NCBI GenBank assembly: GCA_002358905.1
Contig: DEPT01000022.1
Coordinates: 1-64,000 of the forward strand
Length of the DNA stretch: 64,000 nucleotides
Reading direction: 5' to 3'
DNA from: Akkermansiaceae bacterium UBA3385
GTDB taxonomy: Bacteria; Verrucomicrobiota; Verrucomicrobiia; Verrucomicrobiales; Akkermansiaceae
In this document: one piece after another, positions 43,574 through 51,119 of the stretch
Layout of the letters: the number at the start of each line of letters is the position of its first letter
Numbering within the stretch: the first letter of the stretch is position 1
Made by a program: the position numbers and the translations under genes
Notes under the pieces: generated by a model
Database searches by the model: none
What the model was told of the DNA's origin: nothing
Seen by the model: only the letters and a program-made list of their open reading frames with translations

Positions 43574-44617
43574 TTACAGCGGGCATTGCTCTCTGATAGC
43601 CTTGGCCGCGGCGTGTACCAGGGGCGGACCATTGTAGATGAAACCACTGTACAGCTGAACCAGAGACGCTCCAGCCTTAATCTTGTTAACAGCATCTTCA
43701 GCGGTAGTGATGCCACCTACGCCAATGATGGGGATACTGCCGTTGAGTTCCTGGGCAAAGGCTGCAAGCGTTTCATTGGCTCGGTTATAGAGGGGCTTGC
43801 CGGACATGCCACCGCTTTGCGCTGCGTGCGGGGAGCTTTCTACGCCGATACGGGTAGTCGTGGTGTTGGAGCAGATGAGCCCATCCAGCTGGCAGTCCTG
43901 GAATACATGAGCAAGATCACGAATCTGAGCTTCGCTCATATCTGGCGAAACCTTCATGACGAGCGGGACATAACGTCCGGTATCATTGGCAAGGTTTGCC
44001 TGTTCGCTCTTCATGAGGGAGAGTAAATCGGCAGCGCTGTCAGCTTTGGCTAGTTCCTGCAGATTAGGCACGTTGGGACATGAGAAGTTGATTGCCACAT
44101 AATCAGCCACATCCCACACAGCACGGAGACAGGTGAGGTAATCGTGGTGAGCTTCCGAATTCGGGGTGGTCTTGTTCTTGCTGATGTTGATTCCGAGAAT
44201 GCCGTTGAACCGGCGCGTGCGGCGGATGTTCTCCACGCCATCTTCCACGCCCGGGTTGTTGATGCCCATGTGGTTAATGATAGCCTGCTGAGGGATGCAG
44301 CGGAAGAGACGGGGCTTAGGGTTACCTGGTTGGGCCTTAGGCGTCAAGGTTCCGACTTCCACAAAGCCGAAGCCAAGATGCCCGAAAGCTGCTACAGTAT
44401 TTGCTTCTTTGTCCATGCCGGCAGCCAGGCCGACGCGGTTCGGGAACTTCAGGCCCATGACCGTTACTGGGTCGCTTACAGGAGAACTGCCAACGAACAA
44501 GGGCAGCAGGTGAAGGTTTTCTGCTGTTCTCAGCCCGGCAAGGGTTACCTTGTGGGCTGTTTCCGGATCCATGCAGAACAGTAGCTTTTTGGCCAGATTG
44601 TATAAGTACGGGGACAC
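43574..44617 (-). CDS. pyrD: Dihydroorotate dehydrogenase (quinone), class 2
   Basis: 347 residues from GTG 44617. The N-terminal helical membrane-association segment (VSPYLYNLAKKLLFCMDPETA) is class-2 specific. The FMN-binding barrel has FPNRVGLAAGMDKEAN, the serine-type active site NFSCPNVPNLQ, and IPIIGVGGITTAEDA with YSGFIYNGP near the end. It oxidises dihydroorotate to orotate using quinone. pyrC lies about 10 kb away in this window. I see no clear promoter. Confidence 0.95.
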   Translation of the reverse strand: MSPYLYNLAKKLLFCMDPETAHKVTLAGLRTAENLHLLPLFVGSSPVSDPVTVMGLKFPNRVGLAAGMDKEANTVAAFGHLGFGFVEVGTLTPKAQPGNPKPRLFRCIPQQAIINHMGINNPGVEDGVENIRRTRRFNGILGINISKNKTTPNSEAHHDYLTCLRAVWDVADYVAINFSCPNVPNLQELAKADSAADLLSLMKSEQANLANDTGRYVPLVMKVSPDMSEAQIRDLAHVFQDCQLDGLICSNTTTTRIGVESSPHAAQSGGMSGKPLYNRANETLAAFAQELNGSIPIIGVGGITTAEDAVNKIKAGASLVQLYSGFIYNGPPLVHAAAKAIREQCPL

Positions 44618-44691
44618 GTATGAGTATCAGGTTTGTTAAAAAATAGGTGTGCGCGGTATTATAAGGAAATGTTGCTGGAAATCAATTCTTT

Positions 44692-45561
44692 TTATTCTTC
44701 TTCCACCACTTGTGTCACACTGCCGATAGCAGGACAGCTGAACTCGACTTCATCACCAGGTTTCAGGTAGCATGGTGGATTCATTCCCAAGCCTACTCCG
44801 CCTGGTGTTCCCGTGGAAACAATATCACCAGGATTCAACGTCATGAACTGAGAAACGTAGGCTACCAACTGAGCCACTGGCATGATGAGCTGCGATGTGT
44901 TCGCTTTTTGTCGGACTTCTCCATTTACTTTCAGTACTAGTTCCAGATTATCCGGATTTGGTATTTCATCTTTCGTTACAAGAACCGGGCCAAAGGGGGC
45001 AAATGTGTCATAGCTCTTACCTTTTGTCCACTGTCCACCGTGTTCCAGCTGGTAACTGCGCTCCGAATAATCGCACATAAGCGTGTACCCGACAATAGCT
45101 CGGCGGGCTTCTGCCTCAGTTGCTCGGTGCAGCGTTTCGCCGATAATGACGGCCAGTTCCACCTCGTAATCAAGTTTGGTGGCGCCGGTGGGATTCAGTA
45201 CATAGGACAAGTCGGAGGATATGGCGGATGTTGCCTTCAGGAACAGAGAGGGTTCTGTCGGAGTATCTCCGCTGAACTCTTTGGCGTGGTCTGCATAGCA
45301 TTTGCCGAGACAAGCCAGTGTGCAGGGTTGCACATGTAAGGCACTGGAAATGGCAAGTCCTTTCGTATCAACGGGTACGCCATCTTGCGCGCCTTTGGAA
45401 ATCCAGGTTTCAATTTCCTTTCGGAGTTTTTTTCCATCGGGAAGCATTGCAGCCCAAAGTTGCTCGTCCTGAGCCGTCACGTCGATAAAACAACCACGCT
45501 TAGGCACCCAAAGACCAATGGTGCTTTCGCCGTCCTCGTCTACATAATATTGAAGTCTCAT
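44692..45561 (-). CDS. Fumarylacetoacetate hydrolase family protein
   Basis: 289 residues. The metal-binding pair E-x-E is in TKLDYEVELAVIIG, and the family C-terminal segment is NPGDIVSTGTPGGVGLGMNP. An AIVGYTLMCDYSERSYQLE stretch carries the conserved aspartate. Family members are acylpyruvate hydrolases, decarboxylases or isomerases, and the substrate cannot be told here. It begins 15 bp after the lipoprotein gene, so the two form an operon. Confidence 0.85.
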   Translation of the reverse strand: MRLQYYVDEDGESTIGLWVPKRGCFIDVTAQDEQLWAAMLPDGKKLRKEIETWISKGAQDGVPVDTKGLAISSALHVQPCTLACLGKCYADHAKEFSGDTPTEPSLFLKATSAISSDLSYVLNPTGATKLDYEVELAVIIGETLHRATEAEARRAIVGYTLMCDYSERSYQLEHGGQWTKGKSYDTFAPFGPVLVTKDEIPNPDNLELVLKVNGEVRQKANTSQLIMPVAQLVAYVSQFMTLNPGDIVSTGTPGGVGLGMNPPCYLKPGDEVEFSCPAIGSVTQVVEEE

Positions 45562-45576
45562 ATCAAATAGGTAAAA

Positions 45577-46230
45577 TTACATGGAATCCCAGTCGTTGAT
45601 GTTGTCCGGAATATCATCCAAGTGTCCGTGAGAGGGGATATCCGGAGCTGCGGGAACGAGCGGCTCTTCCGTCGGTAGGACACTTGTTTCCGCCGTTTGC
45701 GGCAATGTTGTTTCTGGTTCTTCCTCAAGGGCTTCGGAAGAAGTGGTTTCGAGTTGTTCCTTGATGGCTGGTGGAGTATAGCCTACATCAAGTTCAGTGT
45801 CGGTCAGCGTAATAGGCGTTCTTTCCTCTTCTTCTTCCTCTTCTGCACCTGCAGCAATACTGCGATATTTGAAAACCCGGTCGCCTTTCATGACCTGGCC
45901 GGCTCGGATATCTGCCGCCACGATATTGTTGCGGGCATGCTGCGCTGAAGAAACTATCAGGTTTGCCACTCTGTCCGTCGAACCATCTGCCGGATGGGTA
46001 ATGAGTACTGCGCCCTCTTCCGGCATGGGACCGATGATTCGAAGAAGAACAAATTTATCTGCCGGGAATACCTGGTGAACAGTACCCAGATACAGCGGCG
46101 GGGGAATTTCTGGCGCGGCTTCCTCCTTTACAGGCTCTGTCTTTTGTTGCTGCTGCATGATTTGCGTACAGGAAATCAGTGATAGGCCGCTCCCCAGCGA
46201 AAGAAGAAAGACTGGCAGCGTTTGATTCAT
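45577..46230 (-). CDS. Lipoprotein, unknown function
   Basis: 217 residues. Signal sequence MNQTLPVFLLSLGSGLSLIS with a LISC lipobox. The central domain (LGTVHQVFPADKFVLLRIIG ... AVLITHPADGSTDRVANLIV ... IRAGQVMKGDRVFKYRS) looks like a small beta-barrel. The C-terminal third is acidic and low complexity with a run of glutamates, consistent with a flexible periplasmic tether. A promoter six bases upstream of the ATG implies a leaderless transcript. No family recognised. Confidence 0.5.
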   Translation of the reverse strand: MNQTLPVFLLSLGSGLSLISCTQIMQQQQKTEPVKEEAAPEIPPPLYLGTVHQVFPADKFVLLRIIGPMPEEGAVLITHPADGSTDRVANLIVSSAQHARNNIVAADIRAGQVMKGDRVFKYRSIAAGAEEEEEEERTPITLTDTELDVGYTPPAIKEQLETTSSEALEEEPETTLPQTAETSVLPTEEPLVPAAPDIPSHGHLDDIPDNINDWDSM

Positions 46231-46236
46231 GCCGGA

Positions 46237-46266
46237 ATGTTAGCATATTTTGCAGAGTGGAGTCAA
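46237..46266 (-). promoter_or_regulatory. Promoter of the lipoprotein gene at 45577-46230 (leaderless)
   Basis: Minus strand: TTGACT (46266-46261), 18-bp spacer, TAACAT (46242-46237), six bases to ATG 46230. Confidence 0.6.
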
Positions 46267-46280
46267 GAATCAAGATATTC

Positions 46281-46309
46281 TTGCAATGCATTGTAAAGGA
46301 TGCTAGAAT
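46281..46309 (+). promoter_or_regulatory. rppH-trmO promoter
   Basis: TTGCAA (46281-46286), 17-bp spacer, TAGAAT (46304-46309). Leader about 21 nt. It is divergent from the lipoprotein promoter. Confidence 0.65.
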
Positions 46310-46336
46310 GCCCCCACACACAAAATATATATCAAT

Positions 46337-46807
46337 ATGTCCGGAGCCTCCGAACTTTACCGCCCGAATGCCGCCATCATTTACCAGAGAACCGATGGCC
46401 GCGTGCTGCTTTGTGAGCGAGTCAAACCCGCAGGTGCCTGGCAGTTTCCACAGGGGGGCATCAAGAAAGGCGAATCTGCGCTTGATGCTGCATGTCGTGA
46501 GGGAATGGAAGAGACTGGGTTCCGCCCGAATGAATATGAGGTAATCGGAGCCCGTGGGCCGTACCGTTACAATTATCCCCCCAAGGAACGAGAGCGCGTG
46601 TTCCAGAAGCGTGGCATTCCGTATGCCGGGCAGGAACAGCATTATTTCCTTTGTCTCATGCACAGTGACCAGGCCGAGCCCTGGCTGGATAATAAAGAGT
46701 TCCGGGATTATAAGTGGGTCCTTCCTGCAGAGGTGGACCTGGGGGCACTCCCTGATTTCAAACGCACGGTTTACGAACAGGTGCTGCGAGATTTCTTCAA
46801 TGTGTGA
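46337..46807 (+). CDS. rppH: RNA pyrophosphohydrolase (Nudix)
   Basis: 156 residues, typical for RppH. The start YRPNAAIIYQRTDGRVLLCER and the PAGAWQFPQGGI segment are family-specific. The Nudix box GGIKKGESALDAAC followed by REGMEETGF is intact. It converts 5'-triphosphate mRNA ends to monophosphate, which triggers RNase-dependent decay, and some members act on dinucleoside polyphosphates. The downstream trmO ATG shares one base with its stop. Confidence 0.9.
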   Translation: MSGASELYRPNAAIIYQRTDGRVLLCERVKPAGAWQFPQGGIKKGESALDAACREGMEETGFRPNEYEVIGARGPYRYNYPPKERERVFQKRGIPYAGQEQHYFLCLMHSDQAEPWLDNKEFRDYKWVLPAEVDLGALPDFKRTVYEQVLRDFFNV

Positions 46808-47466
46808 TGCAGCCTATTGCCTACATCCGCAGCCCCTTTGCTGAAAAATTCGGGGTGCCCCGTCAGGGTAACCTCGCGCCGCATGTCTACAGTGAGATTG
46901 TCTTCGAGCCTGCCTACCGCAATGAGGATTGCGTGCGCGGGCTCGAAAAGTTTTCCCACCTCTGGCTCATCTGGCAGTTCCACTGCAACGGCACGGAGTG
47001 GCACCCCACGGTGCGTCCGCCTCGTCTGGGTGGCAACACCCGCCTGGGGGTCTTTGCTACGCGTTCACCCTTCCGCCCGAATGGCCTCGGGCTCTCGGTG
47101 GTGAAGTTGGTTTCTGTGGAGCCGGGCCCGGTGATTCGTGTGTCGGGCGCGGATATGGTCGATGGTACGCCGATATTTGATATCAAGCCCTACGTTCCGT
47201 ATTCTGATGCCATTCCCGATGCTGCAGGTGGATTCACGGAAATACCCTGGGAGCCGCTGTCTGTGCAGTTGCCGGATAAATTGCCCCGGCAAGCCACCGC
47301 AGAGTGGTGCAAAGCTCTGTGCGAAACGCTGGCTCAGGACCCACGCCCTGCCTACCAGCAGGACCCACAGCGCATCTACCACCTTGTCCTGAAGCCTTTT
47401 GAAGTTCACTTCCGCGTGGAGGATAAATTGGCAATTGTTACCGCCATAACGCCGTATGCCAAGTGA
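46807..47466 (+). CDS. trmO: tRNA (m6t6A37) methyltransferase, TrmO/TsaA family
   Basis: 219 residues from ATG 46807 (TGATG overlap with rppH; a GTG at 46804 is also possible). Family hallmarks are IAYIRSPFAEKFGVPRQGNL at the N-terminus, FSHLWLIWQFH, GVFATRSPFRPNGLGLSVV and DMVDGTPIFDIKPYVPYSD. TrmO methylates N6-threonylcarbamoyladenosine at position 37 of ANN-decoding tRNAs using S-adenosylmethionine. It overlaps the next gene by 11 bases, so three genes form an operon. Confidence 0.9.
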   Translation: MQPIAYIRSPFAEKFGVPRQGNLAPHVYSEIVFEPAYRNEDCVRGLEKFSHLWLIWQFHCNGTEWHPTVRPPRLGGNTRLGVFATRSPFRPNGLGLSVVKLVSVEPGPVIRVSGADMVDGTPIFDIKPYVPYSDAIPDAAGGFTEIPWEPLSVQLPDKLPRQATAEWCKALCETLAQDPRPAYQQDPQRIYHLVLKPFEVHFRVEDKLAIVTAITPYAK

Positions 47467-48508
47467 TTGGAAAGCTGAGTTCGAGAGCATCTTCCGGGAG
47501 AATCTGGTGGGAGGTGCCTCAGTCTCCGTGTGGCAGCATGGGCAGGAGCTGCTGACTCTGCATGAAGGCTGGCCGGAGGATGCGCTTGTTCCTGTGTTTT
47601 CGGCTACCAAGCCGGCCTCGGCTCTATGTCTGCTGATGGCGCTGCATGACTGCTGCCGTAGCCCTGAGCTGGAAGTGGGGGATATCTGGCCAGCATTCCC
47701 CGCACCGCATTGCACCATTACCCAGCTGCTCTCACACCAGTGCGGGTTGGCTGCCTTGGCAGACCCCGCACCCTTGGAAAATCTGGAGGCCTGCCGCGCG
47801 GCGATAGAACGCAGCACGCCCGCCTGGCAGCCTCCGCAGCACGGGTATCACCCCCAGACTTTTGGCCCACTGGTGGATATCCTGATGCTGGAGCTCACCG
47901 GAATGCGCGTGGGTGCGTTCTGGGAACAGCGGATTCGCGCCCCGCACGGGCTTGATTTCTACATCGGACTGCCCGAGAGCGAGTTCCCCCGCGTGCAGAT
48001 GCTCCAGGCACCGCGCATTCAGCCCGGCTACATGCAGCGCGATGAGTTCTACAAAAAATATTTCGATGCCAATTCCAGCGTGTACCGCGCTTTCCATAGT
48101 ATAGAGGGCTTCGATACACCGCGTGAGATGAGTACCCCCGCCGCCTGGCAATGCGCCAGCCCAGCCAAGGGCGGTGTGGCCAGTGCGCGAGGTCTGGCGC
48201 AGTTTTACCAGTTACTCATGACGGATGCCATTCCAGCCGACGTGCGGGAGTGGTTATCCGCACCGCAGTGCAGCGGCTGGGACCATACCCTGCAGCAGGA
48301 AACTGCTTTTACCTGCGGGGCCATGTGTGAGCCTGCGCAGCTATTCCCTGGCAATGGTTTCGGCCATGCAGGGGCAGGGGGAAGCCATGCTTTCTGCTCC
48401 CCGTCCACCGGCATTTCCTTTGCCTATGTGATGAACCGCATGGAGCTGGGCAATCTTCCCGGTGCACGAGTCAACGCTTTGCTCTCAACAGGTATACCAG
48501 GCCTGTGA
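47456..48508 (+). CDS. Serine beta-lactamase-family hydrolase (class C/EstB-like)
   Basis: 350 residues without a signal peptide. The nucleophile motif S-x-x-K is in VPVFSATKPASALCLLMAL at about residue 50. TITQLLSHQCGLAA matches the family LL-H-SGL segment, and the GHAGAGGSHAFCSPSTGISF stretch near the end corresponds to the third active-site motif. The lack of a signal peptide argues for a cytoplasmic esterase or peptidase rather than a beta-lactamase. It overlaps trmO by 11 bases. Substrate unknown. Confidence 0.75.
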   Translation: MPSDWKAEFESIFRENLVGGASVSVWQHGQELLTLHEGWPEDALVPVFSATKPASALCLLMALHDCCRSPELEVGDIWPAFPAPHCTITQLLSHQCGLAALADPAPLENLEACRAAIERSTPAWQPPQHGYHPQTFGPLVDILMLELTGMRVGAFWEQRIRAPHGLDFYIGLPESEFPRVQMLQAPRIQPGYMQRDEFYKKYFDANSSVYRAFHSIEGFDTPREMSTPAAWQCASPAKGGVASARGLAQFYQLLMTDAIPADVREWLSAPQCSGWDHTLQQETAFTCGAMCEPAQLFPGNGFGHAGAGGSHAFCSPSTGISFAYVMNRMELGNLPGARVNALLSTGIPGL

Positions 48509-48677
48509 GTATTAGAATGGCTCCTGTGAAAAAGGCGTAATAGAAGACATCTCCGAAAAGCCAGGGGATGGACATGGGGCCGTTCAGTTTTATGTGCCGA
48601 TATACTTCCTGTCCAATATCGAAGAACGAGATGCCGGCTGCCAGCACAAGAATGCTGATGAGTAGAAAATGCGTTAT
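48471..48677 (-). CDS. Small two-helix membrane protein, probable non-AUG start
   Basis: The minus-strand frame directly after the amidase stop is open for 68 codons. It encodes two membrane helices (HFLLISILVLAAGISFFDIG and VFYYAFFTGAILILTGLVYL) with a basic end (LLRAKR). There is no in-frame ATG before helix 1. The codon after the upstream TAA is ATA, with AGG six bases before it, so re-initiation at AUA (or at the next codon, ACG) is suggested. GTG 48647 would cut helix 1. It overlaps the convergent hydrolase gene by 38 bases. The clean amphipathic layout argues that it is a real gene. Confidence 0.5.
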   Translation of the reverse strand: MTHFLLISILVLAAGISFFDIGQEVYRHIKLNGPMSIPWLFGDVFYYAFFTGAILILTGLVYLLRAKR

Positions 48678-49484
48678 TTACCTGGCGTTCAGGAAGTTGA
48701 CGATGCCGTGACCGATGGTTTCTGCATAGCGGATAGCATTCTTTTCCTTGCCAAGGAATCTGGCGTGTTCTGGGTTGGAGAGGAAGGTTGCTTCGGTGAT
48801 GGCAGCGGGAACGAAGGATTCGTTGCAGGCATTCAGCCAGTCGCCACCGCCCTTGCGTCCATCGTTGCGGATGATGACCCCGCAGCGCACCCCGTTGTTG
48901 GGCATGCCGCCTTCGTCATAGATATTATTGGTGATGACATCTGCCAGAGCCAGGCCTAGCCCCGTGCCTTCCTCATTGCAGTAGATGGCGCCCTTGTTGT
49001 AAACCATCCACTTGGCGGTCATGCTGTTGTGGTGCAGGTATATCACGGCTGCAGGATTCTGGTCAAGCGCATAGTTGGTGCTGAGCATACCCACGGCCAT
49101 GCGGTGCGGGTGGTGCTTGGAGCGATAAATAGCATTCGGCTCAGGGGTGTTTACGTGGTGCACCTTCTCGCGGGTGGCGATTTCTGCCAGTTTCTTATCG
49201 GTGGGCATAGCGCCTCGGCAGCAGATGCGGCATTCATAGCCGGCATTACGGATAACTCGGGCAGTGTACCCCACATATCGGTACCAGAACTCGCATTCCT
49301 CGATGTTGCCGTAGAGTTTATCTGGGGTGCGGGCACCCTGTCCACCACGCTCGGGGTGGTAGTAGTGGCCGATATCGAGTACTACCACTTTCGATTCCCT
49401 CACCTGTGCTCGCATGCGCTGCTGCATGCAGCTGGTAAACAGGAGCAGGGGAAGCAACAGTAGGTAAAGGAAGAGCTTTTTCAT
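48678..49484 (-). CDS. N-acetylmuramoyl-L-alanine amidase (Amidase_3), lipoprotein
   Basis: 268 residues. N-terminus [19 protein letters not shown] carries a lipobox with lipidation on C19. The catalytic zinc ligands are visible: histidine in [16 protein letters not shown], a histidine in [10 protein letters not shown], and glutamates in the middle region and in [11 protein letters not shown]. It would cleave the amide between muramic acid and the peptide stem. ATG 49484 overlaps the ruvB stop by four bases, an unusual pairing with a DNA-repair gene. Confidence 0.85.
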   Translation of the reverse strand: MKKLFLYLLLLPLLLFTSCMQQRMRAQVRESKVVVLDIGHYYHPERGGQGARTPDKLYGNIEECEFWYRYVGYTARVIRNAGYECRICCRGAMPTDKKLAEIATREKVHHVNTPEPNAIYRSKHHPHRMAVGMLSTNYALDQNPAAVIYLHHNSMTAKWMVYNKGAIYCNEEGTGLGLALADVITNNIYDEGGMPNNGVRCGVIIRNDGRKGGGDWLNACNESFVPAAITEATFLSNPEHARFLGKEKNAIRYAETIGHGIVNFLNAR

Positions 49485-50500
49485 AATCCGAGTTCGGTCT
49501 GGCCGCCGGGCAGGGTGGCGCCCAGCTTCTGATAGGCTGCGGGCAGCGCTTCGCGTCCGCGCGGAGTGCGCTTGATGTAGCCCTGCATGATAAGGAAAGG
49601 CTCGTGCACGTCTTCGATGGTGGATTCATCTTCGCCCACAGCCACGGCCAGGGAGGAAAGCCCCACGGGACCGCCACCGAACTTATAGATGATGGTTTCG
49701 AGCAGTCGCTTATCCATTTCATCGAGACCGTCCTCGTCAATATCAATCATGCCAAGTGCCGCGTGTGCCACTTCGGCGGTGATGCGGCCATCGGCCTTCA
49801 CCTGGGCGTAGTCGCGCACCCAGCGGAGCAGAGCATTGGCCACGCGGGGAGTGCCGCGGGAGCGGCGGGCAATGGCCAGCGCACCGGCCGGAGCCAGGTC
49901 GATATCCAGCAGACCCGCAGAGCGGTGCAGAATCTGGCAGAGCTCCTCGGCAGAATAGTAATCCAGGCGGTTGACCAGTCCGAAACGGGAGCGGAGCGGC
50001 CCGGTGAGCATGCCGGCGCGGGTGGTGGCACCCACTAGGGTGAACTTGGGCAGATTCAGCTGAATGGAGCGGGCGTTCGGTCCCTGGTCGATGATGATAT
50101 CGAGCCGGAAATCCTCCATGGCGGGGTACAGGTACTCCTCGATGGCAGGGTGCAGACGGTGAATCTCATCGATGAAGAGCACGTCGCCTTTCTCCACATT
50201 GGTCAGAATGCCGGCCAGGTCGCCCGCCTTTTCAATCTGCGGACCGCTGGTGGTGTGCAACCTGTGCCCTACAGCGCTGGCAATGATGTTTGCGAGCGTT
50301 GTTTTTCCAAGACCGGGAGGCCCGCTGAGCAGTACGTGGTCAAGAACATCGCCACGCATGCGGGCGGCCTCCACCATGAGCATGAGGCGTTCCTTCACCT
50401 TCTCCTGCCCGCAGAACTCACTGAATGCAGGGGGGCGCAGCGAAAGATCATAGCTGGTGACGGGAGTATCCGCCATGCGGGTGTAGAGGGAATCGGCCAT
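49481..50500 (-). CDS. ruvB: Holliday junction branch-migration ATPase RuvB
   Basis: 339 residues from ATG 50500. Walker A is [18 protein letters not shown], Walker B is [20 protein letters not shown], and the family signatures [20 protein letters not shown] and [17 protein letters not shown] are intact. RuvB hexamers drive branch migration with RuvA. A frame open to 50539 would add 13 residues, but it overlaps the promoter whose -10 box ends ten bases before ATG 50500. It is divergent from the small-peptide locus. Confidence 0.96.
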   Translation of the reverse strand: MADSLYTRMADTPVTSYDLSLRPPAFSEFCGQEKVKERLMLMVEAARMRGDVLDHVLLSGPPGLGKTTLANIIASAVGHRLHTTSGPQIEKAGDLAGILTNVEKGDVLFIDEIHRLHPAIEEYLYPAMEDFRLDIIIDQGPNARSIQLNLPKFTLVGATTRAGMLTGPLRSRFGLVNRLDYYSAEELCQILHRSAGLLDIDLAPAGALAIARRSRGTPRVANALLRWVRDYAQVKADGRITAEVAHAALGMIDIDEDGLDEMDKRLLETIIYKFGGGPVGLSSLAVAVGEDESTIEDVHEPFLIMQGYIKRTPRGREALPAAYQKLGATLPGGQTELGL

Positions 50501-50510
50501 TACGTGGGGG

Positions 50511-50539
50511 AATGTAGCACATTTGCCGCCTGTGGTCAA
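50511..50539 (-). promoter_or_regulatory. ruvB promoter
   Basis: Minus strand: TTGACC (50539-50534), 17-bp spacer, TACATT (50516-50511), ten bases to ATG 50500. I see no LexA-type palindrome. Confidence 0.6.
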
Positions 50540-50571
50540 GAAACGCGCGCGCCCTATTTGTTTTTACATGC

Positions 50572-50600
50572 TTGTCTTTCTGATTCTTGTCTGGTAGAAT
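50572..50600 (+). promoter_or_regulatory. Promoter of the 25-codon membrane peptide mRNA
   Basis: TTGTCT (50572-50577), 17-bp spacer ending in an extended -10 TGG, TAGAAT (50595-50600). Predicted start near 50607, leaving a leader of about 136 nt. Confidence 0.7.
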
Positions 50601-50606
50601 CGCTGT

Positions 50607-50742
50607 GCTCTTCCGCTATCAGCTTCGGTTGGTAGGTGCTGCGTCACCGCTCAGCGGGGAGTAACCCAGTCCTGTCCGCCGATGTGACGTATCATATATG
50701 GATTCGGAACAGTAAGTGAACCCGGCTGGAAGAGAAAGAACT
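50607..50742 (+). promoter_or_regulatory. Structured leader of the small-peptide mRNA with 5'-end anti-SD
   Basis: CTCTTCC at the predicted 5' end (50608-50614) is complementary to GGAAGAG (50728-50734), the ribosome-binding site; with one bulge the pairing extends to about 10 bp. TCGGTTGG (50625-50632) can pair with CCGACCGA (50836-50843) in the 3' hairpin. A five-codon frame (50698-50715) precedes the peptide gene. Long self-inhibiting leaders of this kind are known in type I toxin mRNAs. Confidence 0.5.
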
Positions 50743-50820
50743 ATGAATTGTCGTATCATGGTTGAGCTCATCATGCTCATTCTGCAGATTATTCTGTTTG
50801 TGATGAATCTCATCAGATGA
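50743..50820 (+). CDS. 25-residue hydrophobic membrane peptide, candidate type I toxin
   Basis: The product starts MNCRIMVELIMLILQ and ends VMNLIR: one transmembrane helix of about 18 residues with charged residues only at the ends. It is preceded by a purine-rich stretch (GGAAGAGAAAG) and followed by a strong hairpin. The size, a single short helix, a long leader and a complementary small RNA next to it fit type I toxins such as TisB, ZorO or Ibs, but the sequence is not one I recognise. An internal ATG at 50758 would give 20 residues. A non-toxic small membrane protein is the alternative. Confidence 0.65.
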   Translation: MNCRIMVELIMLILQIILFVMNLIR

Positions 50821-50832
50821 GCCCAGGAGCTC

Positions 50833-50861
50833 CGCCCGACCGACTGACTATCGGTCGGGCG
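50833..50861 (+). terminator. 3' hairpin of the small-peptide mRNA
   Basis: CGCCCGACCGA (50833-50843) pairs perfectly with TCGGTCGGGCG (50851-50861), an 11-bp stem with a 7-nt loop. No T run follows directly (GTTTTC begins ten bases later), so it may protect the 3' end as well as terminate. Confidence 0.55.
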
Positions 50862-50901
50862 CATGAACCGGTTTTCAAAATGAACTTTTTAGAATAAAAT
50901 A

Positions 50902-50929
50902 TTGACATTGAATGAGACTTCTCTATAAT
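50902..50929 (+). promoter_or_regulatory. Near-consensus promoter of the small RNA
   Basis: TTGACA (50902-50907), 16-bp spacer, TATAAT (50924-50929): both hexamers are perfect. Predicted start near 50936. Confidence 0.85.
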
Positions 50930-50935
50930 GAGGGC

Positions 50936-51005
50936 ATCAGAAGACGACAGTTCTGATACGTTTTTTCTCTTGAAAAGCTCCCGACTAGTCACCGGGAGCT
51001 TTTCT
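50936..51005 (+). ncRNA. Small RNA, candidate antitoxin against the 25-residue peptide mRNA
   Basis: About 70 nt with no coding frame. Hairpin 1: ATCAGAA (50936-50942) pairs with TTCTGAT (50951-50957), loop GACGACAG. A single-stranded linker rich in T and C (50958-50971) follows. Then comes a 12-bp terminator hairpin (50972-50983 with 50993-51004). The loop, the 3' arm of hairpin 1 and the linker together are complementary to mRNA 50730-50754. Three blocks pair (10, 3 and 12 bp, two G-U pairs), with only three bulged bases in the RNA. The region covers the ribosome-binding site and start codon, so translation block is the expected effect. Confidence 0.7.
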
Positions 51006-51077
51006 GCTTCTGAATTCTCTCAAGCTGGAAAGTTACTGGGGTTCATGCATGTCATCCGGTAATCTGTTTGATTTTTC

Positions 51078-51106
51078 TTGATTATGGAGGCAGATTTGTG
51101 TAGTTT
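51078..51106 (+). promoter_or_regulatory. Promoter of the 92-residue membrane protein gene
   Basis: TTGATT (51078-51083), 17-bp spacer, TAGTTT (51101-51106), 13 bases to ATG 51120. Confidence 0.5.
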
Positions 51107-51119
51107 AAGGATTGAATTT

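Noticed and set aside
50501..50600. LexA/SOS box between ruvB and the toxin-like gene
   Set aside because: I looked for a palindromic operator because ruvB and tisB-like toxins can be SOS controlled, but found none.
50619..50864. 81-codon minus-strand frame over the small-peptide locus
   Set aside because: No promoter or ribosome-binding site, no recognisable domain, and it lies fully opposite the better supported peptide unit.
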